From NCBI GenBank assembly GCA_044449065.1, contig JBIOHP010000007.1, positions 124,001 through 188,000 on the forward strand: DNA of 64,000 nucleotides, given 5' to 3'. The stretch is from JBIOHP01 sp044449065. Lineage in GTDB: Bacteria; Bacteroidota; Ignavibacteria; UBA10030; SZUA-254. This document shows positions 45,536 through 54,193 of this stretch, piece by piece (position 1 is the first letter of the stretch; each line of letters starts with the position of its first letter). The notes below the pieces were generated by a model, which did no database searches, had not been told where the DNA came from, and saw nothing but the letters and a program-made list of their open reading frames with translations. Position numbers and translations under genes: made by a program.

Positions 45536-46189
45536 CTACAATGATTTAATGACTTTAACAACTTTCCAGATAAATGTAATATCGCGTTTTCTCACTGTCA
45601 CCGGCTCAAAAACGGGATTCAATGGTATCAGGTGAACGTACTGTTCCTCAAGCTTGATTTTCTTAAGAACATCCTCGTCGTTCACGCGTATCACACAGAT
45701 ATCGCCGTTCCTGACCTCGTGGCGGGGACTGACAACGACAATATCTCCATCCTCAATTTTTGGCGACATGCTCGTCCCTTTTACGACGAGAGCGAACGCG
45801 TTCGGATCGCGGATGTTATCAACAGTAACATACCGTTCCACTTGCTCGGGATGAAAGATCGCCGCGGATTTACCGGCAGGAACGGAAGAAAGAAGCGGAA
45901 TATTGACAAGCTGCAATCCCTTTGTCAGCGTCTCACGGTGCAACTGGATGACATTAGGAGGCGACGACGGGACGCTGTACATCTCGCCCTCGCCCGTTAA
46001 AAGCCATTCGGCCCGCACGCTCGTCGCCTGCGCGAGCTCCATAAGATCATCGCCGCCGGGCACCTGCTCCCCTTTTTCCCAGCGTTGTAGCGTCCGGGCA
46101 ACAACGCCAACGCGCTCAGCCAACTGGATTTGATCTATCTCTTTATTCATACGCGCCTGCTTTATGCGTTCACCGATAATCGATTTCAT
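45536..46189 (-). CDS. XRE/S24-type repressor (LexA-like self-cleaving)
   Basis: The 217-residue protein has an HTH at about 5-55 (IGERIKQARMNKEIDQIQLAERVGVVARTLQRWEKGEQVPG) and a C-terminal S24 peptidase domain with cleavage-site VPAGKSAA, catalytic Ser in KGTSMSPKIEDGD and Lys in NDEDVLKKIK. Such proteins repress SOS or phage-like genes and are inactivated by self-cleavage on RecA filaments. The start 46189 (after CAGGT) keeps two operator-like palindromes outside the coding sequence; a longer start at 46231 would put one inside it. No phage genes are adjacent. Confidence 0.85.
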   Translation of the reverse strand: MKSIIGERIKQARMNKEIDQIQLAERVGVVARTLQRWEKGEQVPGGDDLMELAQATSVRAEWLLTGEGEMYSVPSSPPNVIQLHRETLTKGLQLVNIPLLSSVPAGKSAAIFHPEQVERYVTVDNIRDPNAFALVVKGTSMSPKIEDGDIVVVSPRHEVRNGDICVIRVNDEDVLKKIKLEEQYVHLIPLNPVFEPVTVRKRDITFIWKVVKVIKSL

Positions 46190-46213
46190 AGTTCGTACCT
46201 GTTCAATGATGGT

Positions 46214-46255
46214 GGCATTTTTGTCATACATTCAATAAAAACGACATTTTTGTCG
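46214..46255 (-). promoter_or_regulatory. Two operator-like sites upstream of the S24 repressor
   Basis: CGACATTTTTGTCG (46242-46255) is a palindrome with 5-bp arms, and a second site GGCATTTTTGTCAT (46214-46227) is a near copy 28 bases away. Both precede the repressor start, which fits autorepression. Confidence 0.65.
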
Positions 46256-46386
46256 CACTCAGAATATAATCATTTCCACAGGGTTTGTCAAGCGAATAGT
46301 ATAAACCTTAACAATAAGATATGTGAAAGATATGAAGGTGCTTCATGCAGCGTGATCCCGATTTATCGGCGATCACCGATCAAATC

Positions 46387-46424
46387 ACAAAAGGTCGTCC
46401 CGAATAATCGGAGCGACCTTTTGT
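46387..46424. terminator. Terminator after the small hypothetical gene
   Basis: ACAAAAGGTCG (46387-46397) pairs perfectly over 11 bp with CGACCTTTTGT (46414-46424). It lies just beyond the stop of the 87-residue gene (minus strand). Confidence 0.65.
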
Positions 46425-46446
46425 CATACTCAAAATGAAAAGAGTG

Positions 46447-46710
46447 TTATTGAATAATCCCCTGCTTCTTCAAAGATTCAGTTATAATTTTTGCCGCCTC
46501 CGATGTGGTAATTTTAAGCCGGGAACCCGATTCCTTGACGGCATTTTCTATTGACCCCTCTTTCTTCAACAGCCACCGCCATATGTGATATCCCAAACGA
46601 TTCTGATCGTTCGGTTCAATTGTGGGTATTGAACTTACGCTGGCATAGGCGATTTTTTCCATTGAACCGGTTGGAGATTCCTGCACTTTTGCGGCGGGTT
46701 TGGTGCTCAT
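46447..46710 (-). CDS. Small hypothetical protein
   Basis: The 87-residue protein has no recognised domain. Its middle (NRLGYHIWRWLLKKEGS) is amphipathic and its end (SEAAKIITESLKKQGIIQ) is helical. It lies downstream of a structured region that ends in an intrinsic terminator on the same strand, and upstream of another terminator. If the structured region is a leader, this gene would be its target. Nothing else about its role can be said. Confidence 0.5.
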   Translation of the reverse strand: MSTKPAAKVQESPTGSMEKIAYASVSSIPTIEPNDQNRLGYHIWRWLLKKEGSIENAVKESGSRLKITTSEAAKIITESLKKQGIIQ

Positions 46711-46795
46711 ATAATTATTATAAATAAATTTTCGAGGTTGATATACATCAATATAAGAAATTTGGCTGAAAATGTGAAGTTGTTAATCCGCCAAT

Positions 46796-46925
46796 AAAAA
46801 AAAGCCGGCTCCGTGGGGAGCCGACTCTTTCACTGAGCAATCGAAGGGAACGAACCATTGCTCAACTTTACATTGGGATCATAACAGGTCTCTTACACCC
46901 TGTTATTGGTGATAATGTACAGCAT
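46796..46925 (-). ncRNA. Structured small RNA or leader candidate
   Basis: On the minus strand three hairpins follow each other: CCTGTTAT/ATAACAGG-type stem (46881-46906), GAGCAAT/ATTGCTC stem (46835-46863) and an AGTCGGCTCC/GGAGCCGGCT stem (46803-46826) followed by eight Ts (46803 down to 46796), a canonical terminator. No reading frame spans it. It ends about 85 bases before the 87-residue gene, so it could be a free small RNA or an attenuator-type leader. The promoter has not been identified. Confidence 0.5.
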
Positions 46926-47093
46926 TTGATTACGAAAATCAACGATTTAATCAATCTTTAGCATAATCTAACGGAATATCAATTTACTCTAATAATTGGT
47001 AAATGCCGTCTATCTGAATGGACATGATGCATAGTATAAGACACAGTTTCGTTTAAAAACCTCAAAAATCATTTAAATCAAGGGAATTATTTC

Positions 47094-47108
47094 TGGCACA
47101 CGGGTTGC
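47094..47108 (+). promoter_or_regulatory. Sigma-54 (-24/-12) promoter
   Basis: TGGCAC-N5-TTGC, with GG and GC ten bases apart, is a perfect match to the RpoN consensus. It lies 55 bases upstream of the DUF6600 gene start, putting transcription start near 47120. Confidence 0.75.
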
Positions 47109-47162
47109 CCTATTTCGTTTAGAACTTTGAAATGTGGATATAAATAATAGTATGGTGGTACA

Positions 47163-48266
47163 ATGAAATATTATCTGATTCTGGGAGCATTAAGCCTGGC
47201 GCTGATAGCAGGCGCTTCGCACGCTAAAGCCGATGTAAATATCGGCGTTGGCTTTGATATTTTTTATTCATCCCTCTCGCCGTATGGCGAATGGGTAAAT
47301 GTTGATTTTGGACGAGCATGGCGCCCGATGCATGTCGGTTACGGTTGGCGCCCCTATTTGAACGGCAGATGGATCTGGAGCGATTATGGATGGTACTGGG
47401 CGTCGGATGAACCGTTCGGTTGGGCGACGTTCCATTACGGACGATGGACCTATGACGATTATTACGGCTGGATATGGATCCCCGACGATGTTTGGGGACC
47501 GGCGTGGGTTGAATGGCGTTACAATGACGATTATGTCGGCTGGGCGCCCCTGACGCCCTATCATCATTTTGATTTCAGCATCGGGATAACGCTCTCCAAT
47601 AGGTGGGTGACGCCCGTGCATTACTGGAATTTCGTTTCGTGCAGAAATTTCACCTCAGTGCATATCAATGCATACGTGCAGCCGATAGAGCGCTCGAGGC
47701 GGTTCTTCGGTTCGACGCGCGCGAGCATTAACATCGGGCATGAAGGCGACCGGGTTATCAACCGCGGCGTCGATGTGAACTTTATTGAACGGAGAGGCAA
47801 CGTGCGCATCAATCGCGCTGAGGTAGTTGGATCGGAAAGCCGGGTTGGCGAACGTATGACCCGTGATGCGGGTCGTGATCGCATCGAGGTTTACCGTCCG
47901 CGCATTGAAGGCGTGCAGCGCGGTCAAAATGAAAGCAAGCCCCAGAATGACTCCCGGATCATGGGCGGTGAAAGCAAACGTCCAACTGAGAATAGAATCC
48001 AGCGGGAAACTCCTCCTCCTCAATCCCGGTATAATATCCGGACGCCGGATCGTAATCAACTACGCCCGCAGCCCGATTACAGGAGATTCCAGCCCCGTCC
48101 CGCGATACCGCAACCCAATAGACAGCGAATGCCATCGGTGCGTCCCCAGCCGCTATTTCCGCAGCCGATGTACAGGAATGTTCCGAGAGGAAACGGAAAT
48201 AGGAATGCAACACCCCCACGCCCTACCCCCCGCCGCGACGACGGGCACAATGGAAAACGACCGTAA
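47163..48266 (+). CDS. DUF6600-type exported protein with Trp/Tyr-rich repeats
   Basis: The 367-residue protein has a signal peptide (about 1-23) and then a domain of Trp- and Tyr-rich repeats (about 35-135: GYGWRPYLNGRWIWSDYGWYWASDEPFGWATFHYGRW and further), as in DUF6600. The rest (about 215-367) is low complexity, rich in Arg, Pro, Asn and Gln. It is probably an envelope or surface protein. A sigma-54 promoter upstream suggests control by an enhancer-binding protein under stress or nutrient limits. Confidence 0.8.
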   Translation: MKYYLILGALSLALIAGASHAKADVNIGVGFDIFYSSLSPYGEWVNVDFGRAWRPMHVGYGWRPYLNGRWIWSDYGWYWASDEPFGWATFHYGRWTYDDYYGWIWIPDDVWGPAWVEWRYNDDYVGWAPLTPYHHFDFSIGITLSNRWVTPVHYWNFVSCRNFTSVHINAYVQPIERSRRFFGSTRASINIGHEGDRVINRGVDVNFIERRGNVRINRAEVVGSESRVGERMTRDAGRDRIEVYRPRIEGVQRGQNESKPQNDSRIMGGESKRPTENRIQRETPPPQSRYNIRTPDRNQLRPQPDYRRFQPRPAIPQPNRQRMPSVRPQPLFPQPMYRNVPRGNGNRNATPPRPTPRRDDGHNGKRP

Positions 48267-48357
48267 TGATTTACGATCGAAAGGAAAGAATATACAGATA
48301 GTATGATGTTAGCATCGAAACTCATTGATTAGTGGATTAGTGATGAGTAGAGGTAAG

Positions 48358-48389
48358 GGCGAATCCTGATTAACAGGGTTCGCCTTTTT
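48358..48389 (+). terminator. Intrinsic terminator after the DUF6600 gene
   Basis: GGCGAATCCTG (48358-48368) pairs with CAGGGTTCGCC (48374-48384) with one G-T pair, followed by TTTTT. It ends the DUF6600 transcript. Confidence 0.8.
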
Positions 48390-48685
48390 AGTTCATCCAT
48401 GAAACTGAAGTCCCTCCGAAACTACAGAGCAACCATCTCCCATTTCATGCGATTTATTTCAAAAAGGGGATAAACCCTCTTTTTTTTAGCGCTATTGATA
48501 AACATTCAACCGACTCCCCCGGAAGGAACTTCAATTTTCTTGTCGGCGTTATACCGATAATTGCTAATGAAAGGGATGCACCGCCCGTGCGGCAAGAACA
48601 ATATAGCAGGTTGACGCCGGCTGCCATTCCATTATCATGAATTCAATCAATAAATTATTCATCATATTACAAAGGAGTCAACATT
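48390..48685. other. Intergenic region before the 103-residue gene
   Basis: Almost 300 bases with no supported gene. A strong AAAGGAG site precedes the next start; the promoter must lie here, but I do not recognise it. Confidence 0.4.
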
Positions 48686-48997
48686 ATGCGTTTTCTCGTC
48701 AAAGTAACCTTTCCGGTCGAACCGGCTAACCAGGCAATTAAGGATCCGAATTTCGGTTCCAAGATGAAACAAATCCTCGGCGATATGAAAGCAGAAGCCG
48801 CATACTTCTCCACCATGAACGGACAGCGAGGCGGATATATTATTGTAAGCATGGATGACGTCTCGAAAATGTCCGCCATCGCCGAGCCATTTTTCTTATG
48901 GATGAAAGCGGATGTGGAATTTCATCCCGTTATGACTCCGGATGATTTAATGAAAGGCGGTCCCGGTATCGAAGCGGCAATTAAAAAATGGGGGTGA
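48686..48997 (+). CDS. Conserved small hypothetical protein (ferredoxin-fold-like)
   Basis: The 103-residue protein reads RFLVKVTFPVEPANQAI...EAAYFSTMNGQRGGYIIVSMDDVSKMSAIAEPFFLWMKADVEFHPVMTPDDL. I know this pattern from small conserved proteins in many bacteria, sometimes annotated DUF3303-like, that probably form dimeric alpha/beta-barrel folds. No catalytic residues are evident. The Shine-Dalgarno AAAGGAG is unusually strong for this window. It is monocistronic and followed by a terminator. Confidence 0.7.
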   Translation: MRFLVKVTFPVEPANQAIKDPNFGSKMKQILGDMKAEAAYFSTMNGQRGGYIIVSMDDVSKMSAIAEPFFLWMKADVEFHPVMTPDDLMKGGPGIEAAIKKWG

Positions 48998-49053
48998 TGT
49001 ATGCCGCTGCGATTCACGAATTTTTCGGTGAGATAAGTGTTCATGTATAATAG

Positions 49054-49081
49054 AACGGCGGAGAAAATTTTCTTCGCCGTT
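49054..49081 (+). terminator. Intrinsic terminator
   Basis: AACGGCG (49054-49060) pairs with CGCCGTT (49075-49081), with an inner AGAAAATTTTCT palindrome and a T-rich tract after it. It ends the 103-residue gene's transcript. Confidence 0.75.
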
Positions 49082-49131
49082 TTATTATTTTTTTATCTAC
49101 CAAGGTGTTGAAATAACTATCGAAATCGATG

Positions 49132-49220
49132 GAGTCATTCCGAACTTGTTTCGGGGTCCGTTTACATTTAGACCCTGAAACATGTTCAGGGTGACTCGAA
49201 TGGGATTTTTTAACACCCTG
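49132..49220. repeat. Palindromic dispersed repeat, copy A
   Basis: Arms at 49132-49158 and 49171-49197 are inverted copies (22 of 27 match), and a tail to 49220 (CAGGGTGACTC...AACACCCTG) recurs at 53967-54000 with 30 of 34 bases identical. A related palindrome lies at 51893-51960. Confidence 0.75.
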
Positions 49221-49250
49221 AGAATCCAATTCGCTAATACACGCGTAGGG

Positions 49251-51701
49251 TTACTGACCAAGCAAATAACTAACCTTCAATAAAAACACATTCGATGGAG
49301 GGGCAACGAATGTATTCTCCACGTCGTTGGTAAATGGAGTGTAGTAATCGCCATAATACCCGTTCCTCGCCTGCGACCAGACAAGATACAACGTGCTTCC
49401 CGGCAAATATTCCCACCGGAGGACAACATTCGTATGAAGAACCTGAAAATTAAAATCATCGACAAGCGGTTCAGCGGGATCCACCGGCACAAAATCAGAG
49501 ACGCCGCTGAGCTGGCGTAAATATCCGTAGTGCCCTTTCGCGACGAATATCTGCTGGTATATTTGTAAGGTGAGATCTCTGGTGAATGTCGTCGTGTTGC
49601 GCAGGGTCAGACTGTGCTGGATCGTGCTCCGGTCTGCGAATATGGCGGCTCCATTGATTGTGCTGTTCCTCGCCCATGATTCCCGGTTGTTATCAATCGC
49701 AAACGACCAATCCAATGTCCACTCCATCCAGGAGATCGGCTTGAGATCGGCGGCGATGTCCTGAGACCATTGACGCTGTTTTTTCGCATCCCAGTTAAAA
49801 CCTTCACTGACGCCGACGACAACGGACCCGCGCGAATCGGTTTGCACGCTTATGCTTGATGAATACGATTTAGGAGTCCAGTACAAGCCGTTTCCCCTCG
49901 TTTCATATTGATCATACCCGTTCGCATTCCCTCCGAGCGACAACGACGTCCTCCAGTAATTATTGAAGAGCCCGCTGGCGTTTACGTTCAAACCTCTGAA
50001 GAGGATATAACCGTCAAAATTCCAACGAGTAAATCCTCCAAGAGAGACATTATAATTTCTAAAAATGTTGCCGGGAACATCCTCTTTGTATGTTACACCG
50101 ACATTATCGCCGATATCGTTCGGGCTTCGAAAATAACCGGCGTCGTTCACATAATATTTTTTCGCGGTGTAATCCATTTCCGCATCCCAGAGCCAGTGTT
50201 CGCCGGCAATTTTCGCAAAGTTAAATTTCCCCGCAGTTCCTGAGATCCGTTCGGGCAATGGATTTGTACTGGTCGGCAAATTTGTTCTATCTGTCAACGC
50301 TAAAAATCCATCAGCTTGATAGGTATTTTGACCGAATCTGATATTCCAATCTGTCCCTGTTGCGAAGGCGGGACTTCGTTGATTTTTCAATGTTGACGTA
50401 AAAATAACCCCAACATTGGAATTATCGAGGATATCCTGTTTCAGCCGGAGAACGTTATAATTCGCAAAGGGCTCCAAAAGAACTGAATGTCGCACTCCCG
50501 TTGAATCGACTACCGTTGCATTTTCCTCCTGTGTTGCGGCGTCAAGAACGCCGACAGAAAGCCCGCTGTTGGTTCTGCCGGTAAGCTTCGAAGCGCCAAG
50601 AATTGTTACGGCTTGGGGCATCGATTCAATATGTCCCCCGGTTGGCACAGCCACCTCGCTCGACGAAATTGCCCTGCCGATCCTGCGTGAATAAAACAAG
50701 CCGGGACCGTTATCTCCGTAAAATGTTTTAAAATGTAAAATTTGCGTTCCCTCGACAAAAAACGGTCTTTTCTCAATATAATTTGTTTCAAATTGTGTGA
50801 GATTTAACACCGCCGGATCAGCTTCCACCTGACCAAAGTCGGGATTGAATGTCGCATCCACAATGAAATTGCTTGAAAGTCCATACCGCAAATCGAGCCC
50901 GCCATTTCCTAAAAATTGACGCGTGGCCGGCATAACGGAGGTCGAAGGATCGTTTTGTTGCTTGCCGACAATAAACGGCAGCACGTCAAGTCGTTTCGGA
51001 TCGGGAATGGTCTTTAAACCTATAAGATTGCCGAACCGGGAGATGAATCCGGTCTGGCTTTTCGGCGTGAATGCCCACCATTCCGTTTCCTGTTTCCGGC
51101 TGATGTAGCGCGCAAAATTCACACCCCATGTATTTTCAGCAGTATCCGATTCCATATTTTTAAAATGGAGGATGCGGAGTGGTATTTTAATTTCAGCCGT
51201 CCAGCCCTCAGGTGTAATACGTGTTTGCAATTCCCACACCGGGTCCCAGGAATCATCCTGTCGGTTGCCGTCGTTCGATAAAAGGATATCTCCCTTTACG
51301 CCCGCAGCGTTGAATGTAAATTCACATCCCGTCTGGTGATCATGATAGGTGTCGAGGAAAAGAGCGGCGTTATCCGATTCGATGGAATTATCCCTGCGGG
51401 TGAGCCGGGAGACGATTTTGTCCGGCTCGCTGTCATAAAACTTGCAGCCAAAATATATCGCATCGTTGTCATAGAGAACGCGGATTTCAGTCCGTTCCGA
51501 TCCCGGTTGTCCCTCTTTCGGATCGAGTTGAATAAAATCCCGGGCAGGTTCGGCTTGCGACCAAACTGCTTCGTCAAGAATTCCGTCTATCTTCGGCGGG
51601 GTGGTTATCCGGACCGCCTGAACAGTAGGGCGTGTATCGCCAGCGGAAGCGGCTGCCGATAATACAAACAATAGTAAAAAACAATACCAAATTGATTTCA
51701 C
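49251..51701 (-). CDS. DUF5916 outer-membrane protein with CBM9-like domain, copy 1
   Basis: The 816-residue protein has a signal peptide (about 1-20) and an N-terminal carbohydrate-binding module 9-like domain (about 25-215: PPKIDGILDEAVWSQAEPARDFIQLDPKEG). DUF5916 follows (RPFFVEGTQIL, LFYSRRIGRAI, TGRTNSGLSVGVLDAAT), which continues to the end as beta strands ending KVSYLLGQ. In Bacteroidota and Ignavibacteria these are abundant, probably barrel-forming outer-membrane proteins; function is unproven. A paralogue is at 60598. The gene stands alone on the minus strand. Confidence 0.87.
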   Translation of the reverse strand: MKSIWYCFLLLFVLSAAASAGDTRPTVQAVRITTPPKIDGILDEAVWSQAEPARDFIQLDPKEGQPGSERTEIRVLYDNDAIYFGCKFYDSEPDKIVSRLTRRDNSIESDNAALFLDTYHDHQTGCEFTFNAAGVKGDILLSNDGNRQDDSWDPVWELQTRITPEGWTAEIKIPLRILHFKNMESDTAENTWGVNFARYISRKQETEWWAFTPKSQTGFISRFGNLIGLKTIPDPKRLDVLPFIVGKQQNDPSTSVMPATRQFLGNGGLDLRYGLSSNFIVDATFNPDFGQVEADPAVLNLTQFETNYIEKRPFFVEGTQILHFKTFYGDNGPGLFYSRRIGRAISSSEVAVPTGGHIESMPQAVTILGASKLTGRTNSGLSVGVLDAATQEENATVVDSTGVRHSVLLEPFANYNVLRLKQDILDNSNVGVIFTSTLKNQRSPAFATGTDWNIRFGQNTYQADGFLALTDRTNLPTSTNPLPERISGTAGKFNFAKIAGEHWLWDAEMDYTAKKYYVNDAGYFRSPNDIGDNVGVTYKEDVPGNIFRNYNVSLGGFTRWNFDGYILFRGLNVNASGLFNNYWRTSLSLGGNANGYDQYETRGNGLYWTPKSYSSSISVQTDSRGSVVVGVSEGFNWDAKKQRQWSQDIAADLKPISWMEWTLDWSFAIDNNRESWARNSTINGAAIFADRSTIQHSLTLRNTTTFTRDLTLQIYQQIFVAKGHYGYLRQLSGVSDFVPVDPAEPLVDDFNFQVLHTNVVLRWEYLPGSTLYLVWSQARNGYYGDYYTPFTNDVENTFVAPPSNVFLLKVSYLLGQ

Positions 51702-51827
51702 AATGTGGAAGATATTGGAGTGATTAATAATAACTGATTAGTAATTATAATAAGAAAAGAAGCCTAATTAAACAAACCGGCGGTATTAGTTGAAATATTT
51801 ATAGGAAATGTTACTGCGGGAAGAAAA

Positions 51828-51857
51828 AAGGGCGACTTGTTGATGAAAGTCGCCCTT
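51828..51857 (-). terminator. Intrinsic terminator after the TlpA-like gene
   Basis: AAGGGCGACTT (51828-51838) pairs perfectly with AAGTCGCCCTT (51847-51857), and on the minus strand a T6 run follows. It lies about 150 bases beyond the stop at 52007. Confidence 0.75.
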
Positions 51858-51892
51858 GAAAGAATAAGGAGTTGTCTAAAAAGAAAAATTTA

Positions 51893-51960
51893 GTCATCCT
51901 GAACTCGTTTTAGGATCCAAAAGTTAGTGAAAACAGATGCTGAACCAAGTTCAGCATGAC
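51893..51960. repeat. Palindromic dispersed repeat, copy B
   Basis: Arms 51893-51917 and 51936-51960 are inverted copies (20 of 25 bases). They begin GTCATCCTGAACT and end with its complement, the same family as 49132. Confidence 0.7.
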
Positions 51961-52006
51961 TCAGTAAAACGAAAAAAATCCTTTTTGGACCCCTTCACAA
52001 ATCCGG

Positions 52007-53932
52007 TTATTTCATACCGATCGATTCATCTAATAAAATTTCGATTTGTTGGCTGAGCTGATCTACCATTTGCGGACCATCGTAACCGACATTTTTAAAG
52101 CCGATGTTTCCGCGTTTATCGATAATAAACTGGGTGGGAATGCCATCAACCTCGTATTTATCGATCACAGATCCTTCGTCGATCAATACCGGAAATGTGT
52201 ACTTGTTGTCCAGAATGAATTTTTTCGCGTTCGACAGCTTTGCATCGTATGTTTTGAAGGCATTTTCCCAGGTATTGAGAGCAAGGAATTGCACGCTTGC
52301 ATTATCTTTGTATTTATTATAAACCTTCTGGAGAAGGGGGAACGACGCCTTGCACGGTCCGCACCATGTCGCCCAAAAATCGACAATCACAACTTTCCCT
52401 TTCAATGAGGCAAGAGTATAAGACGTTCCGTTGAGGTCTTTCAGCGTGAAATCGATTTCGGCTTTATCTTTTACCCGCTTCTGAAGTATGTCTTGTCTGA
52501 GTTTTTCCAAATAGGGTTTCCGCAGGTCGGTTACCATCGCGTCAAATCCCTCATCCGATTTATGAAGCTTCGTGTACGCCGTTCGGTATGCCGCAGTTAG
52601 TTCATCGCTTGCTTTCCCCGACTTCAGGCATGTTGACGCTATTTCACTCGCCTTTTCCATTTTGTCTGCTTTTACCAATGCGCTTACGTAGTGTGTTGCG
52701 ACGTCGGCGTCTTCGCCCTTGGTAAGAGCATACGATTCCTCAAGGAATTTCACGGCTTCATCCGATTGACCCTTCTGCATCAAACCGTAGCCATACGTAT
52801 CGAGTACCGTACCGCGCTCGGATTTCAGCTCTTCTTTATATTCATCATCGCTCATATACGGGGGCTTATCATCCGGGTTGGGTTTTTCTAATAAATCTAC
52901 ACCCTTCTTCGCCCATGCGAGCGCCAAATCCAACTGCTCGCCCTTTTCAATCAAAGGCCAGGCAATCGCATTATAAAACGATGGGTTTTCAAATTTGCGC
53001 GTTTTGATATAATTTTGTGCTGTGTCATATTTTTTTGCCGTGATATACGCGCGGACAATTCCCTGTTCATAGTTTGCAACATCTTTATCTTTTAGATCGG
53101 GAAAGTCTGCACGGCATTGCGCAAGCATCTTCATTTTTTGATCGGGATCCTTTTCAGCCCCGACGGCGTTGATCCGCTCGCTGAGCGCATATTTTCCTTT
53201 GGGGTTAGCCGCAAGCTCTTTTTCTTTTATTTGTTTTGAGGTGACCGTATCGCCGATATGATCGTACCAGTACACAAACAACCGGATTGCGTATTGATCA
53301 GTGTTATATTTTTGGTACGCGTCATCCAGTTCTTTTTTGATGTCCGCCAGGGCGGCGTCTTTGTCCTCCCCTTTCATTTTGAGATTCCATAACACCGACC
53401 GGGCGCTGATGTTTTCGTCGTGAACTTGTTTTTCAAGCGTTGCTTCCTGCAAAGCTCCGGCTGGATCCTTCGTGTGAGGAAAATTATAGAATTCTCCGTA
53501 GGTAAAAAGATCGGATTTATTCAGATGCGCGTTTTTAATTGTTTTTCCGTCTGCGCCATACAGCATCACGTCCCAAACATTGCCGCTATCATCATCAATC
53601 TTATCGTCGCCTTTGAACCTGACAAGAAAGAGATTAGCCCCGGCCTGCTTTACCGTGAACGATCCTTTCCAGAGAGCTCCATCCTTCGTCAAGGGTGTTT
53701 CGATATAAAACGGGTTATTCCTGGCATATTCCGAATTGCAATACATCATAATCTGCGCCTTGAGAGCGGTGGGATTCTTCAACTGCGCTGAAGGGGCGCC
53801 GCTGTTGTAGATGAGCGTTATCTCATCGCCAATTTTTGGCTTATCCGGTACATAAGAGAACACCTGCTTGTTCTCCTGTCCGAACACGATGGTTGTAAGA
53901 AATAATACTATTGCGCTGAAGATTGTTTTCAT
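52007..53932 (-). CDS. TlpA-like thioredoxin-domain protein with TPR-like middle
   Basis: The 641-residue protein has a signal peptide at about 1-18 (MKTIFSAIVLFLTTIVFG). An Ig-like beta domain (about 20-140) and a long alpha-helical middle with TPR-like repeats (about 200-480) lead to a C-terminal thioredoxin/AhpC-TSA domain (about 500-635) with the active site WCGPC (Cys524 and Cys527). DFTLKDLNGTSYTLASLKGKVVIVDFWATWC is typical of TlpA/ResA proteins. It is probably periplasmic and reduces or delivers electrons to extracytoplasmic thiols, with protein-protein binding through its helices. It is a single gene with its own terminator. Confidence 0.86.
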   Translation of the reverse strand: MKTIFSAIVLFLTTIVFGQENKQVFSYVPDKPKIGDEITLIYNSGAPSAQLKNPTALKAQIMMYCNSEYARNNPFYIETPLTKDGALWKGSFTVKQAGANLFLVRFKGDDKIDDDSGNVWDVMLYGADGKTIKNAHLNKSDLFTYGEFYNFPHTKDPAGALQEATLEKQVHDENISARSVLWNLKMKGEDKDAALADIKKELDDAYQKYNTDQYAIRLFVYWYDHIGDTVTSKQIKEKELAANPKGKYALSERINAVGAEKDPDQKMKMLAQCRADFPDLKDKDVANYEQGIVRAYITAKKYDTAQNYIKTRKFENPSFYNAIAWPLIEKGEQLDLALAWAKKGVDLLEKPNPDDKPPYMSDDEYKEELKSERGTVLDTYGYGLMQKGQSDEAVKFLEESYALTKGEDADVATHYVSALVKADKMEKASEIASTCLKSGKASDELTAAYRTAYTKLHKSDEGFDAMVTDLRKPYLEKLRQDILQKRVKDKAEIDFTLKDLNGTSYTLASLKGKVVIVDFWATWCGPCKASFPLLQKVYNKYKDNASVQFLALNTWENAFKTYDAKLSNAKKFILDNKYTFPVLIDEGSVIDKYEVDGIPTQFIIDKRGNIGFKNVGYDGPQMVDQLSQQIEILLDESIGMK

Positions 53933-53966
53933 GATTACTCCACAAAAGTGGTGGTTTTTGGTTTAG

Positions 53967-54000
53967 CAGGGTGACTCGGATTGGGTTTTTCAACACCCTG
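53967..54000. repeat. Partial dispersed repeat, copy C
   Basis: The 34 bases match 49187-49220 with 30 identities. They contain CAGGGTG and CACCCTG as an inverted pair and lie just upstream of the TlpA-like gene. Confidence 0.7.
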
Positions 54001-54114
54001 TTAGGTATATAATGAACGTGTAACAATATACCTAAGTATATATGAAAAGTCAATGGGATGGGGAAGAATGAAACTTTCGGGGAAATTCAGAGCAATTGAT
54101 CAAAATCGGATCGA

Positions 54115-54152
54115 AATAGGTAGAGACGCACATCAATGCATCTCTACCTATT
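54115..54152. terminator. Long hairpin after the HEAT-repeat gene
   Basis: AATAGGTAGAGA (54115-54126) pairs with TCTCTACCTATT (54141-54152), with an inner GC/GC pair. It may be a terminator for the minus-strand gene at 54194; the T-run is short. Confidence 0.6.
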
Positions 54153-54193
54153 CCAGCAACTGCCGCTCGTAATCGCAACGACAATATTATATT

